This document shows, piece by piece, positions 1 through 9,306 of a stretch of DNA of 28,470 nt. The notes beneath the pieces are model-generated. The model saw only the letters and a program-made list of their open reading frames with translations. It was not told the origin of the DNA and did not search any database. How positions within the stretch are numbered: the first letter of the stretch is position 1; each line of letters begins with the position of its first letter. The stretch comes from a virus, in IMG/VR virus record IMGVR_UViG_3300025326_000170, positions 1 to 28,470 of that record. One strand, 5' to 3'. The translations under genes were made by a program, and so were the position numbers.

Positions 1-327
1 ATGTGCGCTGAATGGCGCAGCAACTTCACAAGCTTCCTTCGGGACATGGGGCCGCAACCAGAAGGCACATCGCTCGACCGGATTGACAATAACGGCCCGT
101 ACGCGCCGGACAATTGCCGATGGAGCACTCCAATCCAGCAAGCCAATAACAGCCGCTCTAATCATGTCGTCCAATGGAACGGCGTGTCTCACACCATCGC
201 AGAGTGGGACCGCATACGCGGATTCCGTGAAGGAACAATCAACGACCGACTGCGAAGTAGATGGTCCTTGCACCGAGCCTTGATCACCCCGGTTAGACCC
301 TACCGCCCCAGACAACCCAGCGATTAA
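1..327 (+). CDS. HNH-type endonuclease, 5'-truncated by the window edge
   Basis: This is the C-terminal part of a small phage HNH/AP2-associated endonuclease, a family of DNA-nicking, often mobile, proteins. What is visible: the family core around residues 12-50, with LRDMGPQPEGTSLDRIDNNG followed by Y-x-P-x-N-C-R-W and a Q-x-x-N-N segment. A second part (about residues 55-98) has the NGVSHTIAEWDR and RLRSRWSLHRAL pattern that often follows HNH cores as a helical DNA-binding tail. The first base of the window is an ATG, but relatives have residues before the Cys-x-x-W region, so this Met is probably internal and the gene starts outside the window. It is on the plus strand and converges on the giant virion gene, with only 25 nt between the two stops. 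Family assignment is fairly sure; biological role is not. Confidence 0.75.
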   Translation: MCAEWRSNFTSFLRDMGPQPEGTSLDRIDNNGPYAPDNCRWSTPIQQANNSRSNHVVQWNGVSHTIAEWDRIRGFREGTINDRLRSRWSLHRALITPVRPYRPRQPSD

Positions 328-352
328 GGGTAAAAGGGTCAGCGCCATGATC
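328..352. other. Convergent gap between HNH gene and giant gene
   Basis: A 25-nt space between the converging stops. No hairpin with a T run is visible, so no terminator can be assigned. Confidence 0.5.
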
Positions 353-3300
353 CTATTGTCTCCTGTCTTCACCCTCTCTTCGAGGGGGAAGAGCTTCACG
401 GCCGAGCGCGCGCCGCGCAATCTGCACCATACGCTCGTACGCGCGGTCGAGCGCCTGCCGTTTCTCGTCCGGCGTCATCTGGCGGTTCTCGTAGATCGGC
501 GTGACCTGCTCCCGTCGAATCTTCGCAAGCAGGGTCGCCGCGGCGTTCAACCGTGACAGTTCGACCTCGAACTGCGGATGTTGACGCGCCAAGGCTTCAG
601 CTCCCGGCTGATCCTTCTCGCGCCGACGTTTGGCGATGGCCCGTTTCACGCCCGCCAGTTCATCCCGGCGCCGGTAGAGGATCTGGAACGAGGCCGCCGT
701 CGTGGCCACGCTGACATCCCCCCGGTAGAACGTGCCGACTCCGGGCACGCTGGACCACCCTTGTGCGGGGCGAGGCACCCCGCCAGGGGTCGCGGCGTCA
801 ACAGCGCGACCGACATACTCCAAGACTCCCCGCCCGTACCCTCCGCTGTAGCCGTAAACGAGGTGATCGAAGTGCGCGGGCGCCAAGCCGATGCGCGGCC
901 CGACATACTTGCCGACTGTAGAAGTCCACCGGCTGTACTGGTCTTCGAGCGGCAGATCCACGTCGTACGGGCTGACGATGGTCCGATTCCGGAAGGTGTC
1001 GTAATTGGCGACGATTTCGAGCACCGGCATCACGGCCGTGGGCATGATGCCGAGCAGCATCTGCCATGCGTCGGTCTTGGACTGCCAGGGCAGACGCTCA
1101 ATCGCGGCCTGGTCGTTCTCAACTGCCCAATCGAGATAGGCTTCGAGCGTGTTCCCGATGTCGCCCAGGTCGAACGGCCGCGGCACCCAGAGATACCGGC
1201 GTCGCCCGAAGGCTTCTCGGCTCCCGGGAATCGGGATGTGCCAGTAGCTCGCCTTTGCCCAGCCAGGGATCTCTTCGTATTCTGGATCGTCCCGGTTCAT
1301 CGACCAGAGCAGGAGTCCCGGCAGCACGCCGTACGCGAACGCCCTAGCGGCGTAGCGCCAGCCGTCCTCGCGGAGCGCCTTCCCGGCTCGTGTCCAGCCG
1401 CCCACGCGAGCGCCAAGGAAAGCGACATACTTGTTCGCTTCGCGTACGGCCGACCCCATCTTCGTAAAGTCCTGTGTGATCTCCCGTGCGGTGAAGGCGC
1501 CTCGCGCCAAGGCTTCCGTGCGATCCAGTCCCTGACGCTCGGCTTCAGCGACAGTCTTGATGAAGGCTTGGAGCCGTGGAGCCGCGTCCGAGAGACTCGA
1601 CAGTGCCTCCATCGCTTCGAGCGGATGAAAGATCGTCGCGTCCAGCATCTGGCGAATCGGGCCGTGGCCCAAACGTCGGATCTGCTTCTTGGCGACATCC
1701 ACCGACGGCGAGACGAGGGCGGCATGCGCGGCCTTCGACGCTTTGAAGAGTTGCCAGCTCTCAGTATTGCGGACGATCAAGCCAATGCTCTTCAACGTGT
1801 CGAGTGCTGCGTGCGTGTAATGGGCCTTTGTTTTGGCGTCAATGTGGTCACGAATCAGGTTGCGCTCGAAAAACCCGAGCGTTGCCACCGCAAGTCGACG
1901 CAAGGATGACGCGCCCGCCTTCATGAGCCGCAGCAGGAACTGTGACGCGACGGGTTGCTTCGTGACGATGGTCTCCCAAAGTGCCTTGTCGTGAATCTGC
2001 CACCACTCACGCTTCCCGTCCCGCAGAATCGTCACGACCCCCGTGTCGCCCATCGCAATCGTTGCGGGCGTGAAGACGGTCAAGAGGGCGTCAACATCTT
2101 CGAGCCCGCCTTCGGGGAGTTCGATGTTCGCGCCTGCCTGTTCGAGCGCGTCCAACACCTCCCGCTGAACTTGGGCGAGGTTGAACCGTGTCGCCAGTTG
2201 CTTCGCGTCGATGTGCTCGGCGATGCGCGCCCCGCCCGGGGTCTTGGCCGCGAGGTCGACGAGTTCGCGGAGTGACTGATTGTGCTCGACCAGCCGCACG
2301 AGCGCGTGGGTGTTCCGAATCGCCGTGATGTAGGGGTCTTGAATCCGGTTGCCACTGCCCTGGAACCGCTTGAAGAACGCCGCCACGTTCTGCCGCTTGG
2401 TGCCCGGTGTTCCAGGCGTCCCGCCTTCCGCGACCGTGGCCACGCGATGGAATGGCACGTAGAAGACATTCCGCTGCCGAAACTTCGTGGCGAGTTCACC
2501 CGACAAAAAGCCACGTTCGACGGCCCAGGTCAGCATGCCGTCGAAGAACGCATCGCTCGCAGCGGCAGCTTTCTCAAACGACTGCCGTTGTGCAGCAGGC
2601 ACATCCTGCGTGGCCGCAACCTGGCGATCTGTTAAGCCGGTCTCCAAGTTCCGCGCGTGGAGTTCTTGCGCCCGCCGGCCCACCATGAAGGTGACGAACC
2701 GCTTGTAGCTGCGCATCACCGGATTGAGCGCCTTGAAGAGTCCGGGCGCCATGATCGTCCCGTCCGGTCGGCGGATTGCGTCACTCAAGTACGTCTCGGC
2801 CTGCTCCCCGGTCCCGGCGAGCAACCGCTGAAGGATGTAGGTCGATTCGCTCCAGCGTGGTGCCGGTGCCCCGTCGCGCAGTTGTTGCTCCGCGCGCAGG
2901 TAGGGCAGTTTGTCGTCGTTCAGGGAGTCATTCAGCTTGTCCCAGAGCGTCCGAGGATCTTCCTCCGATCCCGCGAAGGTCTCCACCACGCGCCGGACAA
3001 GTCCCGAATCGCCGAAGTCGATGTGCAACTCAGCCTGGGTCAACGGGTCGGCGGACAGATACCGCTGTGTTTCCAGTTGCAGTCCTTCGAGGCCCTCGCG
3101 CAGGTCCGGATGATCCTCCAGGAACCGCTGGAACTCGACGAGATAGCGCGGCGCTTTCGCGGCGAGCGTCTCGGGAGCGGTCATCCACGCGACGAAGAAC
3201 TCCGCGGCGCCTTCTTGACGCCGTTTCTTCGGCGAATAGGAGGGCTTCGAGGTGGGCGCTCCCAGAGCCTTCAACTCCTGGGCGATAGGGTTCAGCGCGT

Positions 3301-6300
3301 TCAGCTTCGACCCCTGCATGATGGCCAGGTCCAGATGGTGGCCGTACTCGTGGAAGACCACACGGAGGTCGTTCGACACCCGCACGCGCACGATTTCCGG
3401 CTTCCCACCCCACTTGTCCTGCCAGCGATAGATCCCAAGCGCCCGTTCGCGGATCTTGCCCGTGGCCACTGGACGCTGGAAGAGCGCGGCCAGTCTGGCG
3501 ACGAGATCGTGCGGGCCTTTCACGGGGCCTTCGCCCGTGGCGGCTGGGGTGGGGCGCGCGGGAAAGTCGTGAAGCAGGCGCCCGCGTGTGGACGGCAGCG
3601 CCATCGCTTCGGTGCCGCCTTCGGGGCCTTCGGGTTCCTCCGCTTCGGGCGGGGCCTCAGCGACTGGCGTCGGTTCGGTGACCTCTGGACGCGGCCCGGC
3701 CAGCGCAGCGGGTGACGTGCGGGCCTTCGCTTCTTGCACGACCAGATCGCGCCACGCCGACGCGCCGACCGATCGAATCCGCCGGATTAGCTCGCTGATC
3801 GCGTAGGGGTTCCGTTCGATCGTGAAGATACCATCGCCGGGGATTTCCACTCGAAGCGTGCCAGCCTTGCGTTGACGGCCAAGCTCCGCCGCCACCGCGA
3901 GGAGCGCCCGCTCACGCATCTCGCTTGGGGTGCCGTTCTTGACGGTCGTCTTGGGCAATTCGGGCTCGGTGAAGAACGCGAGGCTTCCGGTATGCGTCGC
4001 GCCGGTCAGGCTCAAGTCAGCGACAGCTTGTCCGTCAGCAAGGATCCGTCCTTCTCGCCCGCCATAGGCTTTCCTGGCGTCGAAGGTCAAGGTCGTGAAG
4101 CCGACCGCTGTCGCGGCCGTCGCCCGTTCACTCTCAAGGGCCTGGAGCACGTGCTGTTGCACAGCGACTGCGGACTTCGCCCCTTTGGTCTCGACGAGAC
4201 GCCGAACTTCCGTACGCACCTCAGCCGCGGCCTCTGCTGGCGTGTCTGCCGCGCGGGCCGTGCGCGTGCGGGTGATGCCAGCGGATGGCGGTGCTTCGGG
4301 GATGGATTCAGCCGCAGCAGCAACCGCACTAGGGACAGGCATCGGCTCAACTTCCGCCGGCAACCCGACCCGCATATCCTCCAGCGTCACCTCGCCGCCC
4401 TCAGCGATCCGCGCCTTCACGCGCTCGGCCGCTTCGCGCGTCTCGACGAAGATTGAGACCGATCGGCCGGCAGGATTGCGTCCCGTGACGGTGAAGCCGG
4501 GCTTGTTCCTATACTCGCCCGCTCGAATCGCCAATCGCGCGGCTGGCGGGGCCTTCGTGCTCTTGAGCACCTGCGGCTCGGTCGCGTGCGTCCGGCGCCG
4601 ACCTGTCTCGACCTCTTCGACCGTCACCGACCACCGGCCGGGCTCGGGATCCTGGTAGCTGATGACGCGCGCCTGCCCACCTTCGACGAGCGCGCCGGGC
4701 GTGAAGATGATCCGGCGTTCGAGGGGCGTGGCCGACCGGCGCCAGCGCGTAGGCGTGGCCGAAGACGCTTCTTTCACGGACAGCAACGTGGGTGGCCGAG
4801 GTGGGGTTACGGATTCGGGGGTCGCCTGCGCGGGCGGCTGACTCGCCGCTTCCCTCGCCGGCCGTCGCAACTCCTCCGGCTTCACCCGGATGAACGTGCC
4901 CTCCGCCGTCTTGACACTCACCGCCTCCTTGCCGACTCCGAATAGCGTCCCGCGGACGAGGGTGCCGTCGGGCTTCGTCAGTTCGACGGCGTTGCCGATG
5001 GCGATTGGGGCGTCGGGCGCTGTCGGCGCTTCCTTCGGGGCCTTCGGCGCCTGTTTCGCGAGAAATGCCTTGTGCAGCGGCGAGTCTTCGAGTACGTAGG
5101 TGTATCCGAGGTCCCTGGGTGTGCGCCCTTTCACGCCAGACAACTCAGAGTCGTCGAGGATCGCTTGCTGAATCTCGGAAGCGAGCGGCCGCGGCTCGCC
5201 CGCGCGCCCCTTCAATTCCACCGCCTCACCGACTGTGATCGGCGCAGCCTCCGCAGGAGCCGGCTCGGCTCCCGGCGCCGGGAGTCCGGCCTCGACCCGC
5301 TTGGCGGCCGCTTCCCGGGCCGCGTCCACCCGCTGCCGTTCGGCAAAGTCCTGGCGGCGCTCGAGCGTCCCCAAGGGCTCCCCTTTGGCCAGCTTCGCCT
5401 GGATCTGGGCCACCCAATCGGTCGGCTCGAGGGGCGGCGGCGGGGTCACACTGACCGGTTGCTGGCGAACATCGGTCGTCTGGGCGGCGGCCTGCCGGCG
5501 GGCCGGTTCGAGGATCTCGGCTTCTCGGGTCGGCCCAGCCATCCCACCCCCAGGCGCCTCCACGGCTGGCCCAGGCGCCACCGGCGGGGCGATCAGGGCC
5601 TGGGGCGGCCCAAGGGGGGCTTCGGCCGTGGGTTCTGCTTCGCGTGGGGCCGCCTGGAGGGCCTGAGCAGGGCCACGCACGGCAATTTGGGCACCGCCCC
5701 CCATGACCGCCCCAGCCAAGGCCCCCAAGACGGCACTCTGGCTGACGCCTCGGGACCACGGCTTACCGGTCGCGATGTTCTGCTGGATCTGCTCCAGGAT
5801 GGACTGCGGGAACTCTTCGACCACGCCTTCTTGCACCGCACTGGTGATGACCGCTTTGACGAGGTTGGCGCGGGCCGTCGGATTCTTGACCCCGGCGGCC
5901 AACAGCGTATCGACATCCAGCGCCCCGAGGCGTTGGGCCAGTCGCCCCCCCAAGAGGGCCAACCCGCCAGTCGCCGCTCCGGACGTGACGGCGAGGCCCG
6001 CTTGCCCAGGCGTCAACAGGCCAGAGGGCGTCTCCTGCCGGATTTGTTCGGCGGCGGCTCCTCCGGACACGATGCCTTCGCCTGCGGCCGCCGCCACGAC
6101 CGCCGGCACACCGCGTGTGACAAGTTGCCGGGCGATCCCAGCCCCGCCGAGCATCAGCGGCGCCGATTCGATGACGGCCTGGGCAATGACTGACGGGTTC
6201 TTGAGAGCGGCGACGGCCGTGTCGACGAAGCCTTCCGCCTCTGCCACCGTGCGATTCGCCTTCTGCTGCTGCTCGCTAAAGTACCTGTCGAGGATCGCCT

Positions 6301-6778
6301 TGGCTTCCTTCGGCCTGAACCCGAACCGCTCAGCCAGCTTGCCGGCTCGCCCGCCGGTCGGAATGTCCAACAGGCCAACAGCCGCTTCCGGCACGCCGAT
6401 CGCGGCCCTGGTGGCCATCAGCCCGACGTCGGCCAAGGTGCCCAGAAAGGTCCGCCCCGGCGCGACAGGTTCAGCCGCCGCAAGGACTGGCGCGGCGGCC
6501 GGCTCATGCGACGGCACCGGCTTCAGCGCGGAGAAGTCGAAGGCGGCTGGTTCGTGACTCGGGACCGGCCGCATCGCCGGCACGACAGGCGAGGCCGGCT
6601 TGAGACCCGTGAAGTCGAACCCGCGCACCGCCGGGCTGACCGGCAACGTCGTTGGGAGTGGGCGTGAGGGCAGCGGCGCGAGAGGTTTCAGGCCTGAGAA
6701 GTCAAACCCGGCCGTCGGCGGCGCCTGAGGCGGCGTCGCAGGCTTGAGGCCGGTGAAGTTCCACGCGGTCTGGGTCAT
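353..6778 (-). CDS. Giant (2141 aa) polyvalent/ejection protein with HEXXH metallopeptidase motif
   Basis: Last gene of the late block, starting 4 nt after its neighbour's stop. The first 90 residues are Pro-rich and hold four copies of an aromatic-(D/N)-F-(S/T)-(G/A)-L-K-P motif (residues 6-13, 25-32, 54-61, 80-87). Ala/Gly-rich hydrophobic helices follow (about 200-285 and 347-368), then a long Pro/Ala/Glu-rich linker region. A zinc-protease motif, HEYGHH, lies at 1143-1148, with an EGAAEFF segment at 1189-1195 that could supply the third ligand. The C-terminal third (about 1240-2141) is helical, rich in Arg and Trp, and resembles the domains of phage large polyvalent proteins (LPD38-like, from memory). 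Known role of such proteins: packed in the virion and delivered into the cell with DNA. Ejection and peptidase activity here are inference. No lytic transglycosylase motif was recognised. Confidence 0.6.
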   Translation of the reverse strand: MTQTAWNFTGLKPATPPQAPPTAGFDFSGLKPLAPLPSRPLPTTLPVSPAVRGFDFTGLKPASPVVPAMRPVPSHEPAAFDFSALKPVPSHEPAAAPVLAAAEPVAPGRTFLGTLADVGLMATRAAIGVPEAAVGLLDIPTGGRAGKLAERFGFRPKEAKAILDRYFSEQQQKANRTVAEAEGFVDTAVAALKNPSVIAQAVIESAPLMLGGAGIARQLVTRGVPAVVAAAAGEGIVSGGAAAEQIRQETPSGLLTPGQAGLAVTSGAATGGLALLGGRLAQRLGALDVDTLLAAGVKNPTARANLVKAVITSAVQEGVVEEFPQSILEQIQQNIATGKPWSRGVSQSAVLGALAGAVMGGGAQIAVRGPAQALQAAPREAEPTAEAPLGPPQALIAPPVAPGPAVEAPGGGMAGPTREAEILEPARRQAAAQTTDVRQQPVSVTPPPPLEPTDWVAQIQAKLAKGEPLGTLERRQDFAERQRVDAAREAAAKRVEAGLPAPGAEPAPAEAAPITVGEAVELKGRAGEPRPLASEIQQAILDDSELSGVKGRTPRDLGYTYVLEDSPLHKAFLAKQAPKAPKEAPTAPDAPIAIGNAVELTKPDGTLVRGTLFGVGKEAVSVKTAEGTFIRVKPEELRRPAREAASQPPAQATPESVTPPRPPTLLSVKEASSATPTRWRRSATPLERRIIFTPGALVEGGQARVISYQDPEPGRWSVTVEEVETGRRRTHATEPQVLKSTKAPPAARLAIRAGEYRNKPGFTVTGRNPAGRSVSIFVETREAAERVKARIAEGGEVTLEDMRVGLPAEVEPMPVPSAVAAAAESIPEAPPSAGITRTRTARAADTPAEAAAEVRTEVRRLVETKGAKSAVAVQQHVLQALESERATAATAVGFTTLTFDARKAYGGREGRILADGQAVADLSLTGATHTGSLAFFTEPELPKTTVKNGTPSEMRERALLAVAAELGRQRKAGTLRVEIPGDGIFTIERNPYAISELIRRIRSVGASAWRDLVVQEAKARTSPAALAGPRPEVTEPTPVAEAPPEAEEPEGPEGGTEAMALPSTRGRLLHDFPARPTPAATGEGPVKGPHDLVARLAALFQRPVATGKIRERALGIYRWQDKWGGKPEIVRVRVSNDLRVVFHEYGHHLDLAIMQGSKLNALNPIAQELKALGAPTSKPSYSPKKRRQEGAAEFFVAWMTAPETLAAKAPRYLVEFQRFLEDHPDLREGLEGLQLETQRYLSADPLTQAELHIDFGDSGLVRRVVETFAGSEEDPRTLWDKLNDSLNDDKLPYLRAEQQLRDGAPAPRWSESTYILQRLLAGTGEQAETYLSDAIRRPDGTIMAPGLFKALNPVMRSYKRFVTFMVGRRAQELHARNLETGLTDRQVAATQDVPAAQRQSFEKAAAASDAFFDGMLTWAVERGFLSGELATKFRQRNVFYVPFHRVATVAEGGTPGTPGTKRQNVAAFFKRFQGSGNRIQDPYITAIRNTHALVRLVEHNQSLRELVDLAAKTPGGARIAEHIDAKQLATRFNLAQVQREVLDALEQAGANIELPEGGLEDVDALLTVFTPATIAMGDTGVVTILRDGKREWWQIHDKALWETIVTKQPVASQFLLRLMKAGASSLRRLAVATLGFFERNLIRDHIDAKTKAHYTHAALDTLKSIGLIVRNTESWQLFKASKAAHAALVSPSVDVAKKQIRRLGHGPIRQMLDATIFHPLEAMEALSSLSDAAPRLQAFIKTVAEAERQGLDRTEALARGAFTAREITQDFTKMGSAVREANKYVAFLGARVGGWTRAGKALREDGWRYAARAFAYGVLPGLLLWSMNRDDPEYEEIPGWAKASYWHIPIPGSREAFGRRRYLWVPRPFDLGDIGNTLEAYLDWAVENDQAAIERLPWQSKTDAWQMLLGIMPTAVMPVLEIVANYDTFRNRTIVSPYDVDLPLEDQYSRWTSTVGKYVGPRIGLAPAHFDHLVYGYSGGYGRGVLEYVGRAVDAATPGGVPRPAQGWSSVPGVGTFYRGDVSVATTAASFQILYRRRDELAGVKRAIAKRRREKDQPGAEALARQHPQFEVELSRLNAAATLLAKIRREQVTPIYENRQMTPDEKRQALDRAYERMVQIARRALGREALPPRREGEDRRQ
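5269..5284. repeat. 16-bp palindrome, copy inside the giant gene
   Basis: Identical to the copy at 18732-18747. Here it lies in coding sequence and is read as part of a Leu-Pro-Ala-Pro-Gly-Ala segment in the low-complexity linker region of the giant protein. Confidence 0.8.
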
Positions 6779-6782
6779 CCAT

Positions 6783-8063
6783 CTATCGCTTCGTCAGGCC
6801 GAGCGCCTGACGGTTCTCGGGCACGGCCAGGAAGTTGTTGATGTTCTCTTCGTCGTCCATGAGCCCGTTGGCGCGCAGGAGCTCCTGCACTTGGGCCAGT
6901 AGGTCGGGCGACAAGTCGGCCATCGTCATGACCTCGCTCTCAGGTGTCCAGTCCGGCGGGTGGCGTTGGACCTCGAGCGGCCTCTCCGTTGTGCCCTGCC
7001 CGATCTGGCGCTTGTAGGACGCGTCGATGGCCGCTACCCGCTTCGCGTACTCGACCTCGTCTACCAAGCCTTCGCGCCGCTCGCGGGCGAGGGCCACCAT
7101 CTGGGCCTCCTTCCATCGCTCGGCGGACCCGATATTGACCGCCGCCGGGCGCGGCGCCGTCACCGGCACCTTCTTGCCGACCGCCCCGCTCCGTGGCGCA
7201 TACACCGGCCCTTCCGGGCCTTCAACCGGCACCAAGGGCTCAGACGGCTCCCGCGCGGGTTCTTTGGGTCCGATCGCCAAGCTGCGCGCCCGCGCCACCG
7301 CCTCAACCGACCATGTCGGCCCGATCTTCGCCAGCGCCTCGTCAGACACGCCAAGTTGCTGCGCATACTCCATCGACTGGTCCCAGTCGTTTTGATCGGG
7401 GCTCACCCCGAACCACGCGCCGACAATCTGGCGGTCCAGATCCAGATTTTCTTTGGCGGCTTTCTTGCCGGCCAGCTTCTCCTTCACCGCCGCAATCGCC
7501 TTCGTGCGCCCATCGGTGAGAGCCTCCAGCTCGCTGGCGAACTGCACCATGCCCTGGAGGCGCGTGGGGTCGTACTGGTCGGGAATCTCCTGGGCCAAGC
7601 GCGGGTCGATGCTCCCGGCCAGATCCCGTAACTTCGGCACGAGCCGGGGGTACAGCGTCGGATCGCCAGCGAGGCTCTGGAGGAGTTCACTGCCTTGGGC
7701 TGCGGTCGTTTTCAGGCCCTCGAGCCGTTCGCCCACCGCCGTGACGGCCTTCGTGGTCTCTTCCCGCTGGGCCTCTTCGATCTCCTGTTGCTTCTCGCGG
7801 AAGGTGCTCGCCTCCGCGTACCGGCCTTGCGACTCGAGCACGCGGATCGTCTCTGGGATGTTGCCTTTGCTCTGGTTGTACGCCGCTTCCACGGCTTCTT
7901 TTGACGCCCGGGTCTTGTCTTCCTCGGCCCAGACTTGCTCGTCCCGCTGAGAGCGTTTTTGCCACTGCGCGAGCTGCGCCAGATCGCGGAGCGGCCCCAC
8001 GACGTCAATCGGCTGCGGCGTCGGGAAGGCGACCGTTGGATACGCGCGACGCTGGTAGGCCAT
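6783..8063 (-). CDS. Probable internal virion (ejection) protein, coiled-coil
   Basis: A 426-aa protein not recognised by family. It starts with a short Pro-containing segment (residues 1-25), then a long charged helical stretch (about 26-125) rich in Glu, Gln, Lys and Ala that looks like a coiled coil. A mixed helical region follows, then a Pro-rich linker (about 275-310) and a second helical part with an acidic C-terminal segment near MDDEENINN. There is no signal peptide or membrane helix. The ATG is 6 nt after the stop of the gene before it, and the stop is 4 nt before the giant gene, so the set is surely cotranscribed. Its position in a four-gene set downstream of the tail-base genes suggests an internal core/ejection protein like T7 gp15 or P22 gp16/gp20, but no motif proves it. 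Confidence 0.5.
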   Translation of the reverse strand: MAYQRRAYPTVAFPTPQPIDVVGPLRDLAQLAQWQKRSQRDEQVWAEEDKTRASKEAVEAAYNQSKGNIPETIRVLESQGRYAEASTFREKQQEIEEAQREETTKAVTAVGERLEGLKTTAAQGSELLQSLAGDPTLYPRLVPKLRDLAGSIDPRLAQEIPDQYDPTRLQGMVQFASELEALTDGRTKAIAAVKEKLAGKKAAKENLDLDRQIVGAWFGVSPDQNDWDQSMEYAQQLGVSDEALAKIGPTWSVEAVARARSLAIGPKEPAREPSEPLVPVEGPEGPVYAPRSGAVGKKVPVTAPRPAAVNIGSAERWKEAQMVALARERREGLVDEVEYAKRVAAIDASYKRQIGQGTTERPLEVQRHPPDWTPESEVMTMADLSPDLLAQVQELLRANGLMDDEENINNFLAVPENRQALGLTKR

Positions 8064-8069
8064 CGGCGA

Positions 8070-9302
8070 TTACCCCGTGAAGCCTTGCGGGTTGTATGGC
8101 GGTGCCGGCGTGTAGGGCATATCCGGCCTGGAAATCTTGTAGAGATCGAGCAGGTTTCCCCACCGCTGCTGTTGATCGGCCAGGAGGTACTGCGGGTAGG
8201 CCATCGCGAGGTTGAGTTGCTGGGTGCCGGCGACCTGACGGCCACCAGCCGCCCCGGCCGCCACATCAAGCCCGAAGCCGTAGGCTTGCGCGGCTCCCGC
8301 CTGGTTCACGCCGTACTCCGAGAGCGCGCGGTTGAACTCGTCGGCTTCCTTCTGGTAGCCCAGCGTGTATTCCGTCAGAGCGTTCCGCCAGAGCCGGTCG
8401 TAGTCCTCGGCCGCCGCCCCCCGGTTGGCCTGCCAGCCGGTGAACCCGCGGTTCCAGGCGTTGCCGTACTCCTGCGACGCAAGACCCGAGGCATAGTCGG
8501 CCAGCGATTTCACCGTGCCGGTCGATCGGAGCAGTCCTTGGGCGGCAGCCGCGTTCTGGATCGCCCGCAAGCCCTGCTGCTCACGGAAGCCGTAGCCCGG
8601 ATCACTCGTGCGAACCTCTTCACCTGTCGGTCCAATGAAGTCCGGGTACTCGAACTGACCCGGCGCCGTGAACGTAGGCTCGTTGAACTCCGGCGGCTCG
8701 AACGCCGGGTACTCGAAGGGGCCGGGCGCTTCGTAGTAGCTGCCAGGGATCCGGCCGGCAATGCCCTCGAAGTACCGCGACAGGTCGAGACCCTGGGCGC
8801 CCGTACCGGTCCCTGGTGGCGTCTCCCCTGTCCAGCGGTTCCACGTGAAGAAAGCATCCGGCAACCCGTGCCGGCCGATGACGTCATAAATCTCGCCGTT
8901 CAGGAGGACGACTTTGTCGTTCCCTTGAATCTTGATCCCCGGGAACAGCTTTTCGAGTTCTGCCTTCTTGGGTTGGAGGCCGTCCTTGAGCGAGATGTTC
9001 GCCTTAATCCAAGCGTAGAGTTCCTCGCCTGTCCAATCCTTCTTTGGGTCCGGGTCTTTGTCGGGGTCGGGATCCTTGTCTGGATCGGAGTCTTTGTCGG
9101 GGTCGGGAGGCGGAGGTGGAGGAGGAGGTCGCCGCCGGTTAGGAGGAGCAGGAGGCCGCGGTACAGGCGCGCCGCCAGCAGGAGGTCGCGGCACAGCCAC
9201 GCCGCCCTCTTCAGGTGGCGGAATCTCGCCACGGCGCCAGTCGTCGTCCTGCGTGGGATCGTCAGTATCTGTCAGCGGGTAGTCGTAGTAACTAATCGCC
9301 AT
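8070..9302 (-). CDS. Probable DNA-transfer/ejection protein with polyproline and DPDKD repeats
   Basis: A 410-aa protein with an odd N-terminal half: a Pro-rich stretch with eight consecutive prolines (about residues 58-65), followed by repeated Asp-Pro-Asp-Lys units (about 66-90), which resemble acidic calcium-binding repeats. A folded part follows (about 90-140). Residues about 225-330 hold the pattern DPGYGFREQQGLRAIQNAAA, with LLRSTGTVKSLADYASGLAS and EYGNAWNR after it. This block recurs in proteins next to phage tail or DNA-transfer genes (from memory). The C-terminus is rich in Gln, Tyr and Ala. The start ATG has an AGGGG ribosome site about 9 nt upstream and lies 4 nt after the previous stop. 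The ejection role is inferred from place and from the conserved block. Confidence 0.55.
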   Translation of the reverse strand: MAISYYDYPLTDTDDPTQDDDWRRGEIPPPEEGGVAVPRPPAGGAPVPRPPAPPNRRRPPPPPPPPDPDKDSDPDKDPDPDKDPDPKKDWTGEELYAWIKANISLKDGLQPKKAELEKLFPGIKIQGNDKVVLLNGEIYDVIGRHGLPDAFFTWNRWTGETPPGTGTGAQGLDLSRYFEGIAGRIPGSYYEAPGPFEYPAFEPPEFNEPTFTAPGQFEYPDFIGPTGEEVRTSDPGYGFREQQGLRAIQNAAAAQGLLRSTGTVKSLADYASGLASQEYGNAWNRGFTGWQANRGAAAEDYDRLWRNALTEYTLGYQKEADEFNRALSEYGVNQAGAAQAYGFGLDVAAGAAGGRQVAGTQQLNLAMAYPQYLLADQQQRWGNLLDLYKISRPDMPYTPAPPYNPQGFTG

Positions 9303-9306
9303 GCGT

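Noticed and set aside
578-1909. Plus-strand frame of 443 aa antisense to the giant gene (and similar ones at 2657-3715 and 5072-6193)
   Set aside because: Shadow frames of the giant gene; no domain or start signal.
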